Shown here one piece after another: positions 51,924-60,732 of a stretch of 64,000 bases of DNA. The stretch covers positions 3,791,490 through 3,855,489 of the forward strand of contig NZ_CACVAN010000001.1 in assembly GCF_902726655.1 (NCBI RefSeq), written 5' to 3'. The number at the start of each line of letters is the position of its first letter. Within the stretch, counting starts at the first letter, position 1. Source of the stretch: Virgibacillus ihumii (GTDB lineage Bacteria > Bacillota > Bacilli > Bacillales > Amphibacillaceae). The notes beneath the pieces are model-generated. The model was given only the letters and a program-made list of their open reading frames with translations, searched no databases and was not told the DNA's origin. A program made the position numbers and the translations under genes.

Positions 51924-52937
51924 TTATTTGCTCTGTCTCCTCGATAATTTTGTTCTGTCTGCTGCTTGGGGTGGTTCCTCCATCCAACCGTGTTTGATGA
52001 TAATTTTCCCTCCGTCCTTGGCAAAGTCAAACGTATTGGTCAACATTTGACCCATTTTTAAAAGCAAATCACTCCGAAAGCTAAACGCTGCTCCAACTGA
52101 GTTACTCCCCATACCAAACATCGACAACAGGTTTGTCATATACATCATAATTTTGTCAGAAAACGGTGGGATGGTGGAGTTGGTTACGATTCCTGTCCAT
52201 GTAGAAGGCGCTTGTAAATCACTTTCTAATAAAAAATTACTCATGGTAGATACTTGCTTCTCAGCAAGTTCTCTTCCACGTTGAAAGTATTGTTGAATAT
52301 CAGGACTTTCAGCAACTTGTGCAAAGCCTGTCATCAATTGTGTTCCCGTAATATTTGCTTCCAGTGCCTGGTACACTAAGCCAATTTCTACTGTGTTAAG
52401 TACGCGTTTTTTTCCAAAGGGGTTTAATCCGCTTATATAACTCTTTTCTTTGACGAATTCAACCTCGTTCGGCATTGGAACACTGGGAGGACGTGGTAAA
52501 ACGCCCTTCTTTAACAGGGATTGGGTGCATTTGTTATAAATCGTTTGACTATCTGAAGTAAAGTCTCTGTATAGGTTATAGATGTCTTCGCGATAAGACA
52601 TCCCTGAATGCAACGCGTAAAGACCGATCAAAATCTGACTCAACAAACGAAGATACATTAAATGAAATTGATCATCAAATAAGCGAGGGGCATGATTATC
52701 TGTATCCTTTTCTGTAAAGGCTAAGGGAATGGCAACGCCCTCGTTTTGGAAGATGGTTTCAATGGCATTAATGTTTTTTGTTTCTATATCTTGGGCAGAT
52801 TGTAGTACAATTTCGGTTTCTTCATCGTCAGAGTTTTTAATAAAGCGCTCCAAAATACGTAATTTCATGGACTTTTCCTGATAGGCTTGCCATAGATTAC
52901 CTAATTCTGTAGACGATAAAGGTATGTTGTTCATCAT
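51924..52937 (-). CDS. DUF3231-family protein (second copy)
   Basis: This 337-residue protein consists of two DUF3231 halves (LSSTELGNLWQAYQEKSMKL and VLNTVEIGLVYQALEANITG). It is like the protein at 26815 but has a longer C-terminal tail (WMEEPPQAADRTKLSRRQSK). GGAGG precedes two adjacent ATGs. Both copies of DUF3231 in the window lie near a copy of the LPGFGQL membrane family or the Hsp20 genes. Function unknown. Confidence 0.75.
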   Translation of the reverse strand: MMNNIPLSSTELGNLWQAYQEKSMKLRILERFIKNSDDEETEIVLQSAQDIETKNINAIETIFQNEGVAIPLAFTEKDTDNHAPRLFDDQFHLMYLRLLSQILIGLYALHSGMSYREDIYNLYRDFTSDSQTIYNKCTQSLLKKGVLPRPPSVPMPNEVEFVKEKSYISGLNPFGKKRVLNTVEIGLVYQALEANITGTQLMTGFAQVAESPDIQQYFQRGRELAEKQVSTMSNFLLESDLQAPSTWTGIVTNSTIPPFSDKIMMYMTNLLSMFGMGSNSVGAAFSFRSDLLLKMGQMLTNTFDFAKDGGKIIIKHGWMEEPPQAADRTKLSRRQSK

Positions 52938-53409
52938 GTCGGACCTCCAATGTTTAAAGTGTTTATATTATTATGCACGTGTTTTTCCTTCTTTATTATG
53001 ACGAAGCACTCGCATAATATCCCTTTGCATGGATATTCTAAATGCTGAAAATCCTAAATACAGAGGTATTATAATGTTTGATAAACATCATACAAATGAA
53101 CAATTACCAGAGTCGCCGGTTTCTTACTGGTTTCCAATAAATTGCACCCGATTCTATTAGTTAAGTGTTATCAACGTAGCGTTGGCCACGACAACTAACC
53201 ACTATTTAAGAAAGCGACCATTTCTATGAACTATTCAGCAAATGCGCTATGAATGCCACATAACTGTCAATTTAAATTAATATATCGTGATTCATATCAC
53301 AGGGTTAGAAAGTCTTCTTTTAGTAAAGTGAAAAGTGGATGAAAAAGACCCTAAAGTCTTGGCTCTATAGGGGATTATAAAACTTTTTAGGCTGAAAGGA
53401 GATCATAAA
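52938..53409 (+). promoter_or_regulatory. Intergenic stretch with FNR-like site before hmp
   Basis: CGTGA-TTCATA-TCACA at 53286-53301 matches the FNR/Crp-type operator TGTGA-N6-TCACA with one change, about 110 bases before the flavohemoglobin gene. Anaerobic or nitric-oxide-linked control is plausible. Nothing else was recognised in the gap. Confidence 0.45.
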
Positions 53410-54654
53410 ATGAATTCAACTAAACTAAGCATTGTTAAGTCGACTGCACCTGTATTAAAAGATCATAGCCGTGAGATAGGGACACGCTTTTATAACCTGC
53501 TTTTTTCAAGGGCTCCGGAATTATACAATATGTTTAATCAATCCAATCAAAAAAGAGGGTTACAACAGGAAGCATTGACTTACGCTGTTTATGCGGCCGG
53601 TGAAACTCTGGACCATTTAAAGAATATTGAGCCGCTAATCATGCGGGTAGCTGAAAAGCATGTTGCCTTAGGTGTCAAACCGGAACAATATCCCGTTGTT
53701 GGCGAAGCCCTTCTTCAGGCCGTGAAAGATGTCCTTGGTGACAAAGCTACAGATAAGGTGATTGACGCATGGAGTGAGGCCTATAACACCATCGCTGATG
53801 CATTTATAAATCTGGAGCATGATCTATATGAGGGGAAAGAACAAAAACCTGGTGGTTGGCATGGATTCCGGGACTTTCGTGTTGTTAAAAAAGTTGAAGA
53901 GACTGACCTTGTGACATCATTTTATCTAAAACCTGAGGATCAACAGCCGATTTCCTCATATGAACCCGGACAGTATTTGACATTAAAAGCAGATATTGAA
54001 GGTGAAACATATACCCATATGAGACATTACAGCTTATCGGATGTCCCGGGAAAAGACTACTATCGAATTAGTGTTAAACGAGAAGAAGGCAATGGAGAAG
54101 TTCCGGATGGGGTTGTTTCAAATTATTTGCATAATCGCGTACAGGAAGGAGATACGCTGCCTTTTGCTGTTCCAGCCGGTGATTTTACAATGATGAACGA
54201 TGACCTCCCCATTGTTTTGATTAGTGGGGGGATTGGACTAACGCCTCTCATGAGTATGTTAAATACATTAGCTGATACCGGACGATCTGTGACTTACATT
54301 CATGCAACACAAAACAGTTCAGTCCATGCGATGAAAGAACATGTTGAGCAATTAACTTCTGAATATCCAAACGTCGATTCTTATGCTTGCTATGACAGTC
54401 CTACCGCAGAGGACAGAAGTGCCCAAAACTTTGATAAAGAAGGATTCATTAATTTGGATTGGTTGAAATCTATCTTACCGAGCAACCAGGCTGACTTTTA
54501 TTTTTGCGGACCAGTACCTTTTATGAAAGCTGTTAATAAGGCTCTCAAAGATTGGAACATACCAGAAAAACAAACGCATTATGAAGTCTTTAGTCCTGTC
54601 AGTATTTTGGAAGAACAGAAGTCTGAAAAGCCATCCGTAACAGCGTCACGTTAA
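53410..54654 (+). CDS. hmp: Flavohemoglobin, nitric oxide dioxygenase
   Basis: This 414-residue protein converts NO and oxygen to nitrate, using NAD(P)H. The globin domain (1-140) has the distal Tyr in GTRFYNLLF (Tyr28) and the proximal heme His84 in AEKHVALGV. The FAD-binding domain has RHYSLSDVPG. The NAD domain has LISGGIGLTPLMSML, YFCGPVPFMKAV and the C-terminal YEVFSPV. GAAAGGAGA precedes the ATG. A small coiled-coil gene follows. Confidence 0.95.
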   Translation: MNSTKLSIVKSTAPVLKDHSREIGTRFYNLLFSRAPELYNMFNQSNQKRGLQQEALTYAVYAAGETLDHLKNIEPLIMRVAEKHVALGVKPEQYPVVGEALLQAVKDVLGDKATDKVIDAWSEAYNTIADAFINLEHDLYEGKEQKPGGWHGFRDFRVVKKVEETDLVTSFYLKPEDQQPISSYEPGQYLTLKADIEGETYTHMRHYSLSDVPGKDYYRISVKREEGNGEVPDGVVSNYLHNRVQEGDTLPFAVPAGDFTMMNDDLPIVLISGGIGLTPLMSMLNTLADTGRSVTYIHATQNSSVHAMKEHVEQLTSEYPNVDSYACYDSPTAEDRSAQNFDKEGFINLDWLKSILPSNQADFYFCGPVPFMKAVNKALKDWNIPEKQTHYEVFSPVSILEEQKSEKPSVTASR

Positions 54655-54692
54655 AAGAGAATACGCAACATATTTGAAGGAGGAGGGGAATT

Positions 54693-54860
54693 ATGGAAAC
54701 ACAAGAAAATGAAAAAACACAACGCTTGCAGGGGATGCTTCAAGAGGCATTACACCCCTTAACAGGAAAAATAAAAATATTGGAGCAAGAGCTAGAATCC
54801 GTTCGAAAGGGTCAGGATGAATTAAAAAAAATGCTGGAAGAACGAAAAAAGGATGGCTAA
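54693..54860 (+). CDS. Small coiled-coil protein downstream of hmp
   Basis: This 55-residue ORF starts at ATG 54693 behind GGAGGAGGGG. It is almost entirely helical and charged, with a heptad-like pattern (ALHPLTGKIKILEQELESVR, KGQDELKKMLEERKKD). It lies 38 bases after hmp and ends before a hairpin, so it is probably cotranscribed with hmp. No family was recognised. The opposite-strand frame over it is a shadow. Confidence 0.6.
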   Translation: METQENEKTQRLQGMLQEALHPLTGKIKILEQELESVRKGQDELKKMLEERKKDG

Positions 54861-54914
54861 GGGTTCGTAACCATTTTAAAATATCTAAAAGGTATCTAAA
54901 AGGTATTCTCAATT

Positions 54915-54953
54915 AGGCGCTTACCTTGAATTAAGATAGGTGTCTTTATTTTT
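54915..54953 (+). terminator. Terminator of the hmp unit
   Basis: AGGCGCTTACCTT pairs, with G-U pairs, with AAGATAGGTGTCTT, followed by TTTATTTTT. The stem sequence is reminiscent of the hairpin of the dispersed repeat (GGCGCTAATCTT...). The gap 54861-55259 otherwise holds copy 7 of the repeat. Confidence 0.65.
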
Positions 54954-55118
54954 GTAAAAAAATTGAAATGGACCAGCTGTTTTGGAATAATTGATAATAG
55001 GCGCGGAATTCATATAATATTAAAATTATTCATAAAGTGATTCTGTTGGGTATTCTGTATTATCCTGAAGCCAATGAAGTTGAAAAGGAAAATTATGAAA
55101 ATACATTTGACTATGCCG

Positions 55119-55187
55119 CAATCGGGCGCCATTCCGGAATAAAATCTGGTACCTAATTCCGCGAAAATGGGTTATTTAGTTGAATAA
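55119..55187 (+). repeat. Dispersed structured repeat, copy 7 (GGAATAA type)
   Basis: CAATCGGGCGCCATTCCGG, AATAAAATC, GGTACCTAATTCCG and the end GGGTTATTTAGTTGAATAA. The centre ATTCCGGAAT is palindromic. Confidence 0.85.
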
Positions 55188-55259
55188 CTGAAAGCGTTGA
55201 CAAACCAAATCAAAAGAGTAAAATAAGTCCAATGTGAATTATCTAATAGAGGTGATAAT

Positions 55260-55805
55260 ATGCTTGGGCTACCAAAAGGTGAGGTTTTTTTAGCACCTTG
55301 GACAGAGAATTGGGATAAGGAATTTTTATTGGAGAAAGAGCGAATACAAAAGAAAATTGGTATGTATATTGTAGATGTTTATCACGTTGGAAGTACAGCA
55401 GTAAAGTATCTAAGTGCAAAACCAATAATTGATATTGCTGTTGAAATTAAGAAATTTAGCGACGGAGAATATTGTATCTTACCTCTGGAAAACCTGGGTT
55501 ATTCTTATAAGGGCACAAACATTCTACCTGATAGACATTATTTTAATAAAGGAGAACCCCGGACACATCAAATCCATATGTATCAAAGTGGAAGTAGATA
55601 TTTGCTTGACCAGTTGAATTTTAGAGATTATCTAAGAAGTAACGATGAAGCAAGAATTGAATATCAGCAACTAAAACTGAAACTGTCAAAGGAAAATCAC
55701 AATAATAAACATAAATACGCAGATGAAAAGACTGATTTTGTTAATTCTGTTCTAGGCAAGATTAAATACCCTTGTCCACTTACCCAGCATAATTACTATT
55801 TTTGA
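55260..55805 (+). CDS. GrpB-family protein (nucleotidyltransferase-like)
   Basis: The protein has 181 residues. The GrpB pattern is VFLAPWTENWDKEFLLEKER, YHVGSTAVKYLSAKPIIDIA (the GS and D-x-A elements of a nucleotidyltransferase fold) and RTHQIHMYQSGSRY. GAGGTGATA precedes the ATG. GrpB proteins are of unclear biological role, though they are related to Pol-beta-type nucleotidyltransferases. It is the first gene of the single-gene, plus-strand run bounded by repeats. Confidence 0.8.
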   Translation: MLGLPKGEVFLAPWTENWDKEFLLEKERIQKKIGMYIVDVYHVGSTAVKYLSAKPIIDIAVEIKKFSDGEYCILPLENLGYSYKGTNILPDRHYFNKGEPRTHQIHMYQSGSRYLLDQLNFRDYLRSNDEARIEYQQLKLKLSKENHNNKHKYADEKTDFVNSVLGKIKYPCPLTQHNYYF

Positions 55806-55852
55806 ATTGGACCAGTTTATGAAATAAAGCAATTAGGATTGGGGGGATAATA

Positions 55853-56212
55853 ATGGGGAAATGGTATGGCGCTGGAGGAGTGTGTGTGAAGGACGGGAAA
55901 GTTTTAATGGTTTTGCAAGGGACTACTGAAGAACCAAAACGTTGGTCAGTTCCCTCTGGGGGTCTTGAAACAGAAGAGACGTTTGAAGAGTGTTGCATCA
56001 GAGAAATCAAGGAAGAAACAGGTTATGATGTTGAAATCATACAACCATTATTCAAAAAGGACGGCCAATTCAGTGAAGCACATTATTTTGAAGTTAAAAT
56101 AACAGGAGGAAAACCAACAATACAGGATCCTGATGAGGTAATTTATGATATTGATTGGAAATCATCATTAGTGATTTGTCGCTTTCGTTTGAGGAAGACA
56201 GAGAGCTTTTAA
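55853..56212 (+). CDS. Nudix hydrolase, C-terminus frameshifted
   Basis: The protein has 119 residues. The Nudix box is intact: GGLETEETFEECCIREIKEE plus TGYDV (about 42-66), so phosphohydrolase activity on a nucleoside-diphosphate-linked substrate is likely. After IYDIDWKSS the frame reads LVICRFRLRKTESF, whereas the next frame gives ISDLSLSFEEDRELLMDFLN to a stop at 56247, the family-like end. A one-base change near 56160 has therefore replaced the last 25-30 residues. GGGGGGAT precedes the ATG. Confidence 0.75.
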   Translation: MGKWYGAGGVCVKDGKVLMVLQGTTEEPKRWSVPSGGLETEETFEECCIREIKEETGYDVEIIQPLFKKDGQFSEAHYFEVKITGGKPTIQDPDEVIYDIDWKSSLVICRFRLRKTESF

Positions 56213-56275
56213 TGGACTTTTTAAATGGTAATAAGAAAAGGATTTAATCAGATAATGCTGTGTTTGGCATCTTCC

Positions 56276-56345
56276 GTAAACGGGCGCTAATATCTAAAAG
56301 AATTTAGCGCCCGATATTGCATCATAGAGCCATATTGCGATAGAT
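56276..56345 (+). repeat. Dispersed structured repeat, copy 8 (hairpin type)
   Basis: GTAAACGGGCGCTAAT, ATCTAAAAG and AATTTAGCGCCC (stem GGGCGCTAA/TTTAGCGCCC) and the end AGAGCCATATTGCGATAG. Confidence 0.85.
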
Positions 56346-56382
56346 TGAGCTACTAGTAAAGAAAAAGAATGATTATCGTGAA

Positions 56383-56613
56383 ATGAGGGGTTATAGTCCT
56401 AACTATAAAGGAGAAAAGTTCTATGAGTTGGAATCTGCGGTATCTGATGCGAATTTAGTTACTGCATCAGGAATAGCTCCTCTGGAATTTGCGATGGAGG
56501 TACTGAAAAAAATAGATGTATTTGCACCAGATACATTACATTCATGGTATAACCTAAATAAGACTCATAAACCTGAATACTTCTTCCAGTTAATGAATTC
56601 AATAAATAGCTGA
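56383..56613 (+). pseudogene. DJ-1/PfpI-family C-terminal fragment
   Basis: CPNYKGEKFYELES-like (here SPNYKGEKFYELES), SDANLVTASGIAPLEFAMEV and FAPDTLHSWYNLNKTHKPEY form the C-terminal third of a DJ-1/PfpI glutamine-amidotransferase-like protein. The N-terminal part with the catalytic Cys is absent. The fragment starts about 37 bases after the end of repeat copy 8, so the repeat, or an event at it, truncated the gene. Confidence 0.7.
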
Positions 56614-57027
56614 GCTAAAAAATCAACTTAGCAGTTTTATATTAGTTCAAATAAAAATAATGAAGTAACCGAAAAGCTCACTTTCTCTATTTTGTTTTGC
56701 AAAGAAGTTGGGCCTTTTAATTTGTAATTTTCTTATCGTTGTAAATCTGCATTTTCCTGACGCTACCCCTTTAGAATTGGCGAGGTACCTTACTAGCAAA
56801 ATGAGCCTTCCATATAGTTATTAAAACTAATAAGGAATAGCGCTAATATTGTATGTAAGGGCAAGAGTTGAAAAACTTATTGTGAAATTAGAGGTACGTA
56901 TGCCAAATCATCATTTGAGACGATTATTTGTACATTATCTCTACTCTACATTATCATAAAATGTCTGAAAATTCAAGTCTTGTTATACATCTATAGAAGG
57001 TGTATTAAGTAATAGAGGTGATAAAAA
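56614..57027 (+). repeat. Intergenic stretch with repeat copy 9 (right half)
   Basis: At 56829-56875 AATAAGGAATAGCGC, TAATATTGTATG and AAGGGCAAGAGTTGAA match the right half of copy 1. The left half is degenerate (AGCAAAATGAGCC near 56794). No gene is supported in the gap. Confidence 0.55.
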
Positions 57028-57942
57028 ATGGAACAAAAAAGTATGACTGCACTTGTAAGTGCCTTTGCTCGTGCGTATCATTCTACGCAAAAAGAAATAA
57101 AAATATTTAATGATTATTTAGCTAAGGAGGTTTTAACGCTAGAGGAATATGATCAAATCGCTTGCCATATGTCCAAAGGAATTGATTTCTTTAATCCGTC
57201 TTTTGATGGAACAGAAGATAAAGCTTTACAGTGGGTGGTAGATAATCAATTATCTCCTTCTCCACTCGGAAGAGCTGCATTTTCTGAAAGTATGCTTAAA
57301 AATGCCGTGAAAATTGGTACGGAGCAATATTTGATTTTTGCTGCGGGATACGATACGTTTTCTCACCGTCAACCTGACTGGGCGACAAATATCGAGATTT
57401 TTGAATTTGACCATCCGGATATGATTGCGGACAAACAAAAACGCATTCATGATTTGGTAGAGAAAAGGCCGGCAAATATACACTATGTTGCTGTAGATTT
57501 TGAGGAAGACTATTGGCAGAGCTGTTTGTTAGATTGTCAGGCATTTGATCAAAACAAAATAAGTTTTTGCAGTTTGTTGGGGATCAGTTACTATTTGTCA
57601 AAAGAAAAATTTAGTGCAATCGTTCAAGTGTTGTCAAGGTATGTACCGAAAGGCAGCAGTGTCGTTTTCGACTATCCTGATGAAAACACCCATACAGAAA
57701 AGGCAGGTGTACGAGCTAAAAAACAAGTGGCGATTGCCGGGGCAGCGAACGAAAAAATGCACTCCGGTTATTCTTATCTGGAGATGGAAAAGCTTTTAGC
57801 CGACAACTCCTTCTTTATTTATGAACATTTGACGCCGGATGAAATTACGGAGCATTTTTTCAAAAAGTATAACGAGGCTCATCCGCAACATCAAATGACG
57901 GCGTTTGACAATGTGAATTATTGCTTGGCTGTGAAAAGATAA
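57028..57942 (+). CDS. Class I SAM-dependent methyltransferase, LCM family
   Basis: This 304-residue enzyme of the leucine-carboxyl-methyltransferase (LCM/PPM) family reads LSPSPLGRAAFSESMLKNAV, EQYLIFAAGYDTFSHRQPDW (the SAM-binding GxGxD-like element), IEIFEFDHPDMIADKQKRIH and FCSLLGISYYLSKEKFSAIV. GAGGTGAT precedes the ATG. Related Bacillaceae genes are usually annotated as O-methyltransferases of secondary metabolism; the substrate is unknown. Confidence 0.85.
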   Translation: MEQKSMTALVSAFARAYHSTQKEIKIFNDYLAKEVLTLEEYDQIACHMSKGIDFFNPSFDGTEDKALQWVVDNQLSPSPLGRAAFSESMLKNAVKIGTEQYLIFAAGYDTFSHRQPDWATNIEIFEFDHPDMIADKQKRIHDLVEKRPANIHYVAVDFEEDYWQSCLLDCQAFDQNKISFCSLLGISYYLSKEKFSAIVQVLSRYVPKGSSVVFDYPDENTHTEKAGVRAKKQVAIAGAANEKMHSGYSYLEMEKLLADNSFFIYEHLTPDEITEHFFKKYNEAHPQHQMTAFDNVNYCLAVKR

Positions 57943-57975
57943 ATTGCCCTTATTCCAGAAATGGGCGCCTATCTT
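57942..57975 (+). terminator. Hairpin after the methyltransferase gene
   Basis: TTGCCCTTATTCC...GGGCGCC follows the stop codon; GCCC pairs with GGGC. The reverse complement (GGCGCCCATTTCTGG, AATAAGGGC) resembles the left half of repeat copy 7, so it may be a half copy in inverted orientation. Confidence 0.4.
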
Positions 57976-58030
57976 GAAGAAAGAAAAGGTTCCAGTAAAT
58001 AATCTAAAGCAATAATTGGTGGGGGTTGAA

Positions 58031-58606
58031 ATGGATTTAACTTTTATTAGACATGGCCAAGGTCAGCATACACTAGAACCACCCAACAGCTTACGCATTA
58101 AAGATCCTTCATTAACTGATGAAGGAATAGATCAAGCTAAATTATTAAGAAAGAAAATTCCTTTATCTGATACAGATCTTGTTGTAATTAGCCCTATTAG
58201 AAGAACGCTGCAAACTGCATTTATTTGGAGTGAAGGTATCCGGTGTAAAAAAATCGTGAGTCCAATGGTATCACCAAGAATGTTTCCGCAAAAGAAAGAA
58301 TCGAAGACCCTACCTTGTGACGTGATTATGGATTGCAGCGAAATAAAAAATGAATTTCCTGATTTTATAATAGAAAAAAATTCAACAAATGATCTGTGGA
58401 GCCGGGGAATAAATAGCACTTCCGAAGACGAGTTTAAAATCATTGGAAAGAGGTTTATTCAATGGTGTAAGCTCCAATCTAGGGAAAAAATCTATGTTGT
58501 ATCTCACGATGGTACCATTACTTCCTATCGACAATTGTTATCGAATCAAACATTCACTAGAAAAGACTTTCCAAAAGAAGCAGGTTGGATAAATGTACAC
58601 TGTTAA
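58031..58606 (+). CDS. Histidine phosphatase family protein
   Basis: The protein has 191 residues. The RHG motif DLTFIRHGQGQHT contains the phosphorylated His near residue 9. ISPIRRTLQTA holds the conserved Arg of the phosphate pocket, and YVVSHDGTITSYR has the second catalytic His. The start at 58031 follows GGGGGTTGA; GTG or TTG codons upstream lie before it. The stop codon TAA is at once the first base of repeat copy 10. Confidence 0.85.
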   Translation: MDLTFIRHGQGQHTLEPPNSLRIKDPSLTDEGIDQAKLLRKKIPLSDTDLVVISPIRRTLQTAFIWSEGIRCKKIVSPMVSPRMFPQKKESKTLPCDVIMDCSEIKNEFPDFIIEKNSTNDLWSRGINSTSEDEFKIIGKRFIQWCKLQSREKIYVVSHDGTITSYRQLLSNQTFTRKDFPKEAGWINVHC

Positions 58607-58670
58607 GCTAACGGGCGCGAATCTTTAATAAGGGTTGGCGCCAATCTCGCATTATTAGACCATTTCATGA
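58605..58670 (+). repeat. Dispersed structured repeat, copy 10 (hairpin type)
   Basis: TAAGCTAACGGGCGCGAAT, CTTTAATAAG and GGTTGGCGCC, and the end ATTAGACCATTTCATGAA. It begins at the stop codon of the preceding gene. Confidence 0.85.
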
Positions 58671-58890
58671 AAGGACATGAAACTTTTAGTCTTAGTTAAG
58701 CGTATTTCAAATAGACCTGTTTAAAAAACATATTCTTTAGATATTCAATTATGTTTTGGTAGTTATTTCAGCTAAGAAATAAATTGAGGTGTATTTAATG
58801 CTTAGTAAAGATGAGATTCCAACAATTGTATTCAATTCTCTCGAGCCATATGAAAATATAAAAGGTAAAAAGAAATCAACATTGTTTCAA

Positions 58891-60582
58891 CTAAAAGTGT
58901 ATCGAGGCTGGGACATAACTAGCCAAAAATAACTTAAAAATGGTTCCGATCATCGATTGTTGGTGATCGGAACCATTTTGATTTGGATTATTTTTATGAT
59001 CTGTTGGTTGATTTACGTTCATGGCAGTGTACTTTCGCAAGTTCACCGCCATGAATGCAAATCCTAATTCATTTTCCACTTTCTCTTTGCCCCGTACAGA
59101 AAAACGGGTGAAACGCAAATTAGCCTTCAAGAATCCGAAGACTGGTTCCACCTCAATTTTACGTTTACCGTAAATTTCACCAGTTTCTTTTTCCGAAAGC
59201 TGTTGTCTCGTATATGCTTTTTGTTGCTCCCACTTTTGGTTATAATAAATTCTTCGGTTATGGCCTTCCTTTGCTTTGGTGCATTGGGATCGTAACGGAC
59301 AACCGGAACAGTCTTCACATTCATAAACTTTAAATGTCCTTGTATAACCATATCGGTCTGTTCGGTTGGACATATAGCGGAAGGTTAATCTTTTACCATT
59401 CGGACAGGTAAAGGTATCATTTTCCTCGCTATATTCCCAATTGGCTACATTAAAGGCGTTTTCCTTATATTTCTTTTTCTTCTCTTTACGGTATTGGTTA
59501 TACGTAATCAGTGGCGTGCGTTTCCGATTCTCGATGACGTCTTCGTAGTTTTGTTCACTTCCATAGCCTGCGTCAGCGACAATATACGTCGGTAGCTTAA
59601 AGAAACGTTCCTCGATATGATCCAGAAAAGGAATGAATGTACGTGTATCTGTCGGGTTTGGAAACACATCATAAGCGAGCGCATATTGTCCTTCTGTCGC
59701 AAGTTGCACATTATAGCCTGCTTTCAGTTGGCCATTTCTCATATGGTCATCTTTCATTCGCATAAACGTGGCATCATGATCTGTCTTGGAGTAACTGTTG
59801 CGTGTTCCGAAGGTTTCCATGTCCTGCTGGTATTTCTGTTTGCGTGCCACGTAATCCTTAAATTGTTTACGATATTGTTTCGGTGTTTTGCGTTCGGAGC
59901 GAAGCCGTTTCCGTTCGCTTCCATCTTCACTTGCTTCGATTTTTTTATTATAGGCTTCAACGTTCTCATCCAGCTTTTCGACTACTTTTTCGAGCTCATC
60001 GGTAGATAGCTCATCTGCGCTTTCCCGTTCGATTTCCGGAATAATTTCTTTTTCCAATAGTTCATCATACATCTGGTTGGACTTCTCCACCAAATTGGCA
60101 CTGTATTTTTCAATCGCTTTACGCCAAACAAATGTATACTTATTGGCATTCGCTTCGATTTTGGTTCCGTCCATAAAAATCGCTTCTTCATCTATCTGTT
60201 CTTCCTGTACAAGCTGACAACGAAATTGCACGAAGCACTGACGCAATAGTTCTTTGACCTCTGGATGAACACGGAATCGATTGATGGTGCGATAACTCGG
60301 CTCATATCCCTGGGCTAACCACATCATACGTACACTATCGTTCAGTAATCCTTCCACCTTTCTGCCAGAGAAAACAGATTGCGTGTAAGCACATAAAATA
60401 ATTTTCATCATCATGCGTGGATGATAAGCTGGACAACCAGTGTCACGTAAAAAGTTAATGAATGCATCATCCGGAATAGCTTCCACTATGTCATTCACAG
60501 CGTAAGCAATATCATCTTCTTGAAGTTTTATTTCTAAATCTAACGGCAAAACCACTTGATTCATGTTATAATGTTTAAACAT
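58891..60582 (-). CDS. tnpA: IS1182-family transposase
   Basis: This 563-residue DDE transposase reads CPAYHPRMMMKIILCAYTQS in the N-terminal domain. The catalytic acidic residues are probably the Asp in IFMDGTKIEAN, the Asp in YIVADAGYGSEQ and the Glu in IEVEPVFGFLKANLRF. A CxxC-rich zinc segment is CEDCSGCPLRSQC. GGAGGTG precedes the ATG. The reading frame crosses the left inverted repeat and takes its stop codon from the flanking gene (58891-58893), so the last five residues are encoded outside, or at the very edge of, the element. Confidence 0.93.
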   Translation of the reverse strand: MFKHYNMNQVVLPLDLEIKLQEDDIAYAVNDIVEAIPDDAFINFLRDTGCPAYHPRMMMKIILCAYTQSVFSGRKVEGLLNDSVRMMWLAQGYEPSYRTINRFRVHPEVKELLRQCFVQFRCQLVQEEQIDEEAIFMDGTKIEANANKYTFVWRKAIEKYSANLVEKSNQMYDELLEKEIIPEIERESADELSTDELEKVVEKLDENVEAYNKKIEASEDGSERKRLRSERKTPKQYRKQFKDYVARKQKYQQDMETFGTRNSYSKTDHDATFMRMKDDHMRNGQLKAGYNVQLATEGQYALAYDVFPNPTDTRTFIPFLDHIEERFFKLPTYIVADAGYGSEQNYEDVIENRKRTPLITYNQYRKEKKKKYKENAFNVANWEYSEENDTFTCPNGKRLTFRYMSNRTDRYGYTRTFKVYECEDCSGCPLRSQCTKAKEGHNRRIYYNQKWEQQKAYTRQQLSEKETGEIYGKRKIEVEPVFGFLKANLRFTRFSVRGKEKVENELGFAFMAVNLRKYTAMNVNQPTDHKNNPNQNGSDHQQSMIGTIFKLFLASYVPASIHF

Positions 60583-60732
60583 AAGGACACCTCCGATGAT
60601 TATTGTGTGGTTACTTTAATTTTATCAGAAGGTGTCCTTTTTGTTTATTAAAAGCAAAAAAATAAGCGTGGTCTTTCCACTTAATGGTGGAGACCACGCT
60701 TATTCTATTTTACTGGGTTTTGTCCCAGCCTC
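58904..60732. mobile_element. IS1182-family insertion sequence, 1829 bp
   Basis: The terminal inverted repeats are GAGGCTGGGACATAAC at the left and, on the other strand, GAGGCTGGGACAAAAC at the right (perfect over the first 12). Each end carries an inner hairpin: 16 bp perfect at 58937-58952/58964-58979 and 14 bp perfect at 60661-60674/60691-60704, which should shield the transposase from outside transcription. One transposase gene is on the minus strand. No direct repeat of the target could be seen at the flanks (GTATC and TTTAC). Confidence 0.93.

Noticed and set aside
54691..54912. 73-residue minus-strand ORF
   Set aside because: The plus strand here holds a small coiled-coil ORF with a strong ribosome site; the minus frame is its shadow.
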